From CAZYWA01 sp964650975 [NCBI: uncultured bacterium] (GTDB taxonomy: Bacteria; JADJOY01): a stretch of 10,101 nucleotides of DNA. The notes under the pieces are model-generated. The model worked only from the letters and a program-made list of their open reading frames with translations. It was not told the DNA's origin and ran no database searches. The stretch covers positions 1-10,101 of the forward strand of contig CAZYWA010000144.1 of assembly GCA_964650975.1 (NCBI GenBank). The letters are read 5' to 3'. Every line of letters starts with the position of its first letter. Position 1 is the stretch's first letter. The position numbers were made by a program, and so were the translations under genes. Below, piece by piece: positions 6,060-10,101 of this stretch.

Positions 6060-6872
6060 ATGAACAACTCCAGCGAACCCAAGAGAATAGTCCTCGCCGA
6101 TCACGAGCGTCTCTTTCGCGACGGATTGAAGCTGATCCTCGCCGACGTGCCTGGTCTCCAGGTGGTTGGAGACGCGGACAACGGACCGGCGGCGGCGGAC
6201 GTGGCGAAGCGCGTGCAGGCGGATCTGGTGGTGAGCGAGATGGACCTGCCGTACTGGAACGGCGCGGTCCTAGCGCGCCAGGTCCGCAAGACCTCGCCGT
6301 CCACCGCCGTGCTGCTGCTCACCCGCAACACCAGGGAGGACCTGGTCCTGGAGGCGCTCGACGCGGGCGCGCGCGGCGTGCTGGTGAAGGACGCAACGCT
6401 CGCCGAGCTGCGCGACGCCGTCCAGATGGCACTCTCCGGCAAGAAGATCTACCTCCACAAGTCGCTGCCTGCGACGCTGGTGCGCGCTCCGGCGCGCGAC
6501 GAGGGTCCGGCCGCCGAGAGCCGCTTCGACACCCTGAGCCCACGCGAGCGCGAGGTACTCAAGCTCCTGGTCCTCGGCAATCGCAACCAAGACGTCGCCG
6601 AGCTCCTGGGCATCAGCGTCAAGACGGTCGAGATCCACCGCGCTCGCATCATGGAGAAGCTCCACCTCCACCGTCTGGCGCACCTGGTCCACTACTCGAT
6701 CGAGAAGGGCCTGATCGACGCTCCCAAGGGCACACCGGTGGTGCACATGCCGTTCACGCCGCGCCGCGGCCGTCCCGCCGGAAGCCGCAACCGCGCCGTG
6801 GTCGAGCGGGCGCGCTCCGAGTCGCCCAAGCAGAACCGGGCGACCCCGGCGCGGGCGCTCAAGATCGCCTGA
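6060..6872 (+). CDS. NarL/LuxR-type response regulator, atypical receiver, basic AT-hook-like tail
   Basis: The 270-residue cytoplasmic transcription factor has a receiver domain (about 8-125), a LuxR-type HTH (about 157-217: L-S-P-R-E-R-E-V-L, then G-I-S-V-K-T-V-E-I-H-R) and a basic tail (about 231-270). In the receiver the switch Thr (T88) and the Lys (K110) are present. The phosphoacceptor position, aligned on the NarL pattern D-L-x-M-P, is Glu60 (E-M-D-L-P), and the acidic pair reads D14-H15 instead of D-D. Glu often mimics phospho-Asp, so the protein may act without a kinase; Asp62 two residues later is a less likely acceptor. The tail contains R-R-G-R-P (235-239) amid Arg/Lys-rich sequence, like an AT-hook. 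No histidine kinase gene is in the window. The ATG at 6060 begins right at the receiver; the frame is open upstream to 5784, but that extension has no receiver sequence. The Shine-Dalgarno is weak. Its stop lies 12 bases from the convergent cofE stop. Confidence 0.92.
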   Translation: MNNSSEPKRIVLADHERLFRDGLKLILADVPGLQVVGDADNGPAAADVAKRVQADLVVSEMDLPYWNGAVLARQVRKTSPSTAVLLLTRNTREDLVLEALDAGARGVLVKDATLAELRDAVQMALSGKKIYLHKSLPATLVRAPARDEGPAAESRFDTLSPREREVLKLLVLGNRNQDVAELLGISVKTVEIHRARIMEKLHLHRLAHLVHYSIEKGLIDAPKGTPVVHMPFTPRRGRPAGSRNRAVVERARSESPKQNRATPARALKIA

Positions 6873-6884
6873 CCCTCGGCGCGA

Positions 6885-7655
6885 TCAACGGAAGAGGTCG
6901 GCGGCGCGGGGCCGGATCAGGTCTCGCGCCGTTCCTGCTCCCGGCCTCGGAGCTAGCCCGCGCACTCGGGCCGCGGGCACCCCGCTCGCCTTCCGCATCA
7001 CCAGTCCGGCCGCGGCGGCGATCATGTCGGCGTCGGCCGTGGCGCTCGCGCGGAGCATGCGGCCCGACCAGTCGCGTTCGCCTGCGAGCGATCGCCACGC
7101 CTTCATCCCCGCCACCCCGATCGCCACGTCCACCTGCCCCTCGCGAAACGGCCGGCCGAAGGTGTCGGTGACGATCACCGGCAAGGACACGCCCGTGCGC
7201 TTCGCAAGCCCCTGGCGCAGGCGCGCGGCCGACCGGTCCGGATCGACCGGCAGCAGCGTCACGGTGCCGCGGCGCACCGGGTTCGACGAGTCGACGCCCG
7301 CGTTCGCGCACACCAGGCCGTGCCGGGTCTCGCACACCAGCACGTGGTCGTTCATGCGCACGATGCGCTCGGTCTCGCCGAGCACCACCTCGACGAGCCG
7401 CGGATCGGTGCCGAGCTTCGCGGCCAGCTTGCGCGCGAAGGGACCGGGACGGACTTGCCCGAGCGCGACCACGCGCCCCTCCGCCTTCGACACTGCCTTC
7501 TGACACACCACCAGCACGTCGCCCCGCGCAAGCTCCAGGCCGCGGGCGTCGAGTGCCGCCGCCAGCAGCGCCGCCAGATCGTCCCCGGGGCGGATCGCCC
7601 GGATCCCGGTCACCGGCGTGACGGTCACGTCGGCGGGTGGCGACGCGCGGGTCAT
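6885..7655 (-). CDS. cofE: CofE, F420-0:L-glutamate (gamma-glutamyl) ligase
   Basis: CofE adds L-glutamate residues through gamma linkages to F420-0 (or its dehydro form) using GTP, in the cytoplasm, as the last step of F420 synthesis. The 256-residue protein shows the family landmarks in order: G-D-V-L-V-V-C-Q-K-A-V-S-K-A-E-G-R (45-61), V-L-G-E-T-E-R-I-V-R (91-100), G-L-V-C-A-N-A-G-V-D-S-S-N (113-125), V-T-D-T-F-G-R-P-F-R-E-G-Q-V-D-V-A-I-G (162-180) and L-V-M-R-K-A-S-G-V-P (218-227). The length fits a stand-alone CofE, without the nitroreductase-type domain fused in actinobacterial FbiB; a separate reductase would be needed if a dehydro intermediate is made. The ATG at 7655 overlaps the cofC stop as ATGA, indicating translational coupling. 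The frame is open further upstream to 8003, but that part lies inside cofC and has no CofE homology. Confidence 0.95.
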   Translation of the reverse strand: MTRASPPADVTVTPVTGIRAIRPGDDLAALLAAALDARGLELARGDVLVVCQKAVSKAEGRVVALGQVRPGPFARKLAAKLGTDPRLVEVVLGETERIVRMNDHVLVCETRHGLVCANAGVDSSNPVRRGTVTLLPVDPDRSAARLRQGLAKRTGVSLPVIVTDTFGRPFREGQVDVAIGVAGMKAWRSLAGERDWSGRMLRASATADADMIAAAAGLVMRKASGVPAARVRGLAPRPGAGTARDLIRPRAADLFR

Positions 7656-8287
7656 GCGAGCGAGCTGGCGGCGCGTATCAGCCGCTCGGTGTCGAGAGCC
7701 GCCAGGTCGGCGGGCGTGTCGAGATCGAAGGCAAGACCCCGGCGCTCGAGGCGTCGAACCCGCAGGTTCGCGGCGGCGGCCTCGCCAGCGTGATGGCGGA
7801 ACGCCACACCTTCGCCGAACCGGAAGGGAAGCGCGTCGGGTGGCTTGAGCGCCAGCGCGCCGAGCCCGATCCCGTCGTGAGCCGGCGCGAGCACCGCGCA
7901 GCGCTCGCCCTCGAGCTCGTCGAAGAGCTGCGAGACGTCCTCCGCCTCGAGAAAAGGTAGATCGGAGACCACCACTGCGAGCGCCACGGCCAGGGCTTCG
8001 CACGCCGAACGTCGCGCCTGATCGAGCGCCTGGTTGAGCGAGCCGCCGGCCAGGTGCGCGGGTCGCTCGACCAGCGCGACGGCCCCCAGATCACGCACCC
8101 GCTCCAGGACCCGCGCGTCGGCGCTCACCACGATCACCCGCTGCACCCGCGGGCTCGCGACCGCTTGCCGCACCACGTGCTCGGCCATGGCCCACGCCAG
8201 ACGCTCGCGGCCGGCATCGCCGAGAACCGGCCGCAGACGGCTCTTGGCCACCGACAGTTCCTTCACGGGCACGACCACGACGTTCAT
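7652..8287 (-). CDS. cofC: CofC/FbiD, phospho-C3-acid guanylyltransferase
   Basis: The enzyme activates a phosphorylated three-carbon acid with GTP to the GDP-linked donor used by CofD. Known substrates in the family are 2-phospho-L-lactate (archaea), phosphoenolpyruvate (mycobacterial FbiD) and 3-phosphoglycerate (some proteobacteria). The sequence here does not tell me which is used. The 211-residue protein has a nucleotidyltransferase fold with V-P-V-K-E-L-S-V-A-K-S-R-L (6-18), V-S-D-L-P-F-L, a D-G-x-G-L-x-A-L segment, P-P-D-A-L-P-F-R-F-G and F-D-L-D-T-P-A-D-L near the end. Its length is typical. It starts 18 bases after the cofD stop, with no clear Shine-Dalgarno, and its stop overlaps the cofE start by four bases. 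Confidence 0.94.
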   Translation of the reverse strand: MNVVVVPVKELSVAKSRLRPVLGDAGRERLAWAMAEHVVRQAVASPRVQRVIVVSADARVLERVRDLGAVALVERPAHLAGGSLNQALDQARRSACEALAVALAVVVSDLPFLEAEDVSQLFDELEGERCAVLAPAHDGIGLGALALKPPDALPFRFGEGVAFRHHAGEAAAANLRVRRLERRGLAFDLDTPADLAALDTERLIRAASSLA

Positions 8288-8305
8288 GGCGAGCCATTCG
8301 GGGTA

Positions 8306-9259
8306 TCACATCGACGAGCGATCGGCCGAGCGCGATCTCGCGAGCTCGATGCATCGCTCCACCACACGCGTGCCGCGATCGAGCGGTTCGAGCACCGTAT
8401 CGGTGGTCGCCACGTCGATGCCGAGCGCCTCGATCGCCGGGACCAGCGCCGCATCGACGCCGTCCACCACCCAGCCGTCGAGAATCGACGCGTAGATGCG
8501 CGCCACGCCGAGCGCCGACACCTCGTGGCCGAGCGCCGCGAGAAACCGGTCGGCGTCGCCGCGAAACGGCGCGCCCGCGCGCACTCCGCTCAAGCCCACC
8601 ACGGGCTTGGCGATGCTCGCCAGCAGCTCGCGGATCTCAGCGATCGCCAGGATCGGCCCGATCGAGCTCACGGGATTGCTCGGTGCGATCAGCACCAGGT
8701 CGCACTGGCGCAGCGCTTCGATCACTCCCGCGGCCGGTCGCGCACTGCTCGCCCCCGAGTAGACGACCCGGGCGATCGGCGGCCGCGAACGCTCGCGCAC
8801 GTGGTACTGCTGAAACGTGAGCGTGCCGGCGTCGGTATCGATGAGGGTTCGCACCGGATCGTCGGTCATCGGCAGCACCGTCTCGCCGAGGCCGAAGGCC
8901 GCCGCGATGCGCCGCGTGACCTCGCTCAGCGGGGCGCCCGAGGCGAGTGCCGCGGTGCGGAAGAGGTGCGTGCCGAGATCGCGGTCGCCGAGTTGGAACC
9001 ACGCCGGCGGATCGAATCGCCTGAGCGCCTCGAAGGCCCGGAAGGTTTCGTCGCGAACTCCCCAGCCCCGAGCCGTGTCGTTCTCGCCCGCCAGCGCGTA
9101 CACGATCGAATCGAGATCGGGGGACACGTGGAGGCCGTGGAACACCTCGTCGTCGGCCGTGTTCACGATCACCGACACGGAGCTGGCGCCGTAGGCCGCG
9201 CTCGCGGCGCGCGCGAACCGCGCGCCTCCCACCCCGCCCGCGAGGATCGCGAGCTTCAT
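8306..9259 (-). CDS. cofD: CofD/FbiA, phospho-C3-acid transferase to Fo
   Basis: CofD moves the phospho-C3 acid moiety from the GDP-activated donor to the deazaflavin Fo, giving F420-0 or dehydro-F420-0, in the cytoplasm. The 317-residue protein has the expected landmarks: L-A-G-G-V-G-G-A-R (6-14), N-T-A-D-D-E-V-F-H-G-L-H-V-S-P-D-L-D-S (33-51), R-G-W-G-V-R-D-E-T-F (64-73), L-G-D-R-D-L-G-T-H (90-98), M-T-D-D-P-V-R-T and A-P-S-N-P-V-S-S-I-G-P-I-L. Its length is normal for the family and nothing is broken. The ATG overlaps the stop of the YfhO-like gene as ATGA, so it is translationally coupled to it. The gene order cofD-cofC-cofE puts the three late F420 steps in one transcript. The Fo synthase genes are absent from the window. 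Confidence 0.96.
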   Translation of the reverse strand: MKLAILAGGVGGARFARAASAAYGASSVSVIVNTADDEVFHGLHVSPDLDSIVYALAGENDTARGWGVRDETFRAFEALRRFDPPAWFQLGDRDLGTHLFRTAALASGAPLSEVTRRIAAAFGLGETVLPMTDDPVRTLIDTDAGTLTFQQYHVRERSRPPIARVVYSGASSARPAAGVIEALRQCDLVLIAPSNPVSSIGPILAIAEIRELLASIAKPVVGLSGVRAGAPFRGDADRFLAALGHEVSALGVARIYASILDGWVVDGVDAALVPAIEALGIDVATTDTVLEPLDRGTRVVERCIELARSRSADRSSM

Positions 9260-10101
9260 CGCCGCACCGTCGCCGGCAGCCGCCGGGCGCGCAGCTCGGC
9301 CGCGGTGGCCAGCGCCAGCAGCAGCAGGGAGAGCGCACCGAGCCCGCGCCGGAGCGGCGACAGCCCGCCTTCGAAGCGAATGCGGTGCCGTCCGGCGGTC
9401 ACGCGCACCACCGTCGCGTAGCTCACGTCGGGAACCGCCTTGGTCCGGGCACCGTCGATCTCGACCCGCTGATACGGATAATACGACTGCGCGACCCGTA
9501 GATAGCTCGCGCGATCCACCGTGACGTCGAGGGTAACGGTGGACGGCGTCACCTGCGTATCGTGGACCTCGAGCGACGGGCGCCCAGGCGCGCCGCCCTC
9601 GAGCGCTGGCAGCGGCTCGCGCACGACGAACGTGTCGGCCGTCGAGGCCGCTCGGTCCAGTTTCAGGAGCGAGAGCATCGCGGTCTCGACTCCCCGCGAC
9701 GCTTCCACGACCTCGAATGGCCGGGCCCAGCCGTCACCGGGCAGCTCGAGATCGGGCGTCATGGGTCGCGTCTCGGCCGCTGCGATCACCAGCGCGGGCG
9801 GCGGGCGGACGTCGACGGCGACCGGCTGCTTAGCAGCGGGAGCATCGCCGGGCACCCAGCCGACCACGGTCCGCACACCCAGCAACGTCAGCCGCTCCTG
9901 GTCGAGCTCGGTGAGCGACCCCGGATGCTCGTTCCAGTCCGTGGAGACCGCCACCCAGCTCTCGAACGCGTAGAGCCCCGAGCGCAGCGTCCCCCACAGC
10001 CCGGGCGCCGGCGTCGCGCGCCGCGCCGTGAGCGGCAGCAAGGCACTCCACAAGTAATCGCGTGGCGCGTCAGGAAGCTCGAGCACCCGCGACGCGAGGT
10101 C
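9256..10101 (-). CDS. YfhO-like membrane protein, C-terminal part (5' end outside window)
   Basis: The frame is open to the window edge, so these 281 residues are the end of a larger protein; a GTG at 10086 is probably internal. A short stretch W-V-A-V-S-T-D-W-N-E near the left edge and L-L-G-V-R-T-V-V are followed by a soluble, strand-rich domain. The end resembles YfhO-family and related GT-C-type membrane proteins: S-Y-Y-P-Y-Q-R-V-E-I-D-G, then V-T-A-G-R-H-R-I-R-F-E-G, then a last membrane segment (about 253-269 of this fragment) and a basic tail. YfhO-like proteins are linked to glycosylation of envelope polymers. The substrate here is unknown, and the identification rests only on the C-terminal region. 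It is the most upstream visible gene of the cof operon and overlaps cofD by four bases. No link to F420 chemistry is known to me. Confidence 0.7.
   Translation of the reverse strand, partial: DLASRVLELPDAPRDYLWSALLPLTARRATPAPGLWGTLRSGLYAFESWVAVSTDWNEHPGSLTELDQERLTLLGVRTVVGWVPGDAPAAKQPVAVDVRPPPALVIAAAETRPMTPDLELPGDGWARPFEVVEASRGVETAMLSLLKLDRAASTADTFVVREPLPALEGGAPGRPSLEVHDTQVTPSTVTLDVTVDRASYLRVAQSYYPYQRVEIDGARTKAVPDVSYATVVRVTAGRHRIRFEGGLSPLRRGLGALSLLLLALATAAELRARRLPATVRR

Noticed and set aside
7656-8003. N-terminal extension of CofE to 8003
   Set aside because: The extension is inside cofC in another frame, is Arg-rich, and CofE homology begins at the ATG at 7655.
8054-9421. 455-codon plus-strand frame opposite cofC, cofD and the YfhO-like gene
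   Set aside because: The opposite strand carries unmistakable cofC and cofD; this frame is Arg/His/Asp-rich without motifs.
1-10101. CRISPR array, insertion sequence, integron attC or prophage features
   Set aside because: No spaced direct repeats, transposase, integrase or phage gene was seen on either strand.

Overview
The window is about 10.1 kb of very GC-rich bacterial chromosomal DNA with dense, short-spaced genes. Three things point to an uncultured deltaproteobacterium-like lineage (Myxococcota, Binatota or a relative): a LysM protein with a long Ala/Pro/Thr linker, an AlkP/sulfatase-superfamily protein of the 'AWTSP' type, and a coenzyme F420 gene cluster with a stand-alone CofE. 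This placement is an inference from gene content and style. No rRNA or marker gene is present to settle it.

Layout. Positions 1-415 hold no convincing gene but contain several hairpins and one large imperfect inverted repeat. A strong hairpin (416-449) follows a minus-strand LysM cell-envelope protein (474-1619), which has a good sigma70-type promoter (1698-1726). Divergent from it is a probable plus-strand pair: a membrane-anchored protein with an NTF2/SnoaL-like domain (1822-2676) and a membrane-anchored sulfatase-superfamily protein with a Thr where canonical sulfatases have Cys/Ser (2707-4431). Four bases beyond the sulfatase stop lies the stop of a convergent minus-strand gene (4436-5914). 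It has an amidohydrolase fold but has lost the expected metal ligands, so it looks like a membrane-anchored pseudoenzyme. A 145-base divergent region with a perfect 6-6-6 palindrome separates it from a plus-strand NarL/LuxR-type response regulator (6060-6872), which has Glu at the phosphoacceptor position and an RGRP (AT-hook-like) motif in a basic C-terminal tail.

The right third is a minus-strand operon, in transcription order: a YfhO-like membrane protein (5' end outside the window), cofD, cofC, cofE. Two of its three junctions are 4-base ATGA stop/start overlaps and the third is an 18-base gap. CofC makes the GDP (or GTP-derived) activated C3 acid, CofD transfers the phospho-C3 unit to Fo, and CofE adds the gamma-linked glutamates, so the operon covers the late half of F420 synthesis. 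The Fo synthase genes (cofG/cofH or fbiC) are not here.

The points most worth a second look are the dead amidohydrolase, the atypical response regulator with its AT-hook-like tail next to that gene, the duplicated C-terminal module of the LysM protein, and the structured left-end region.
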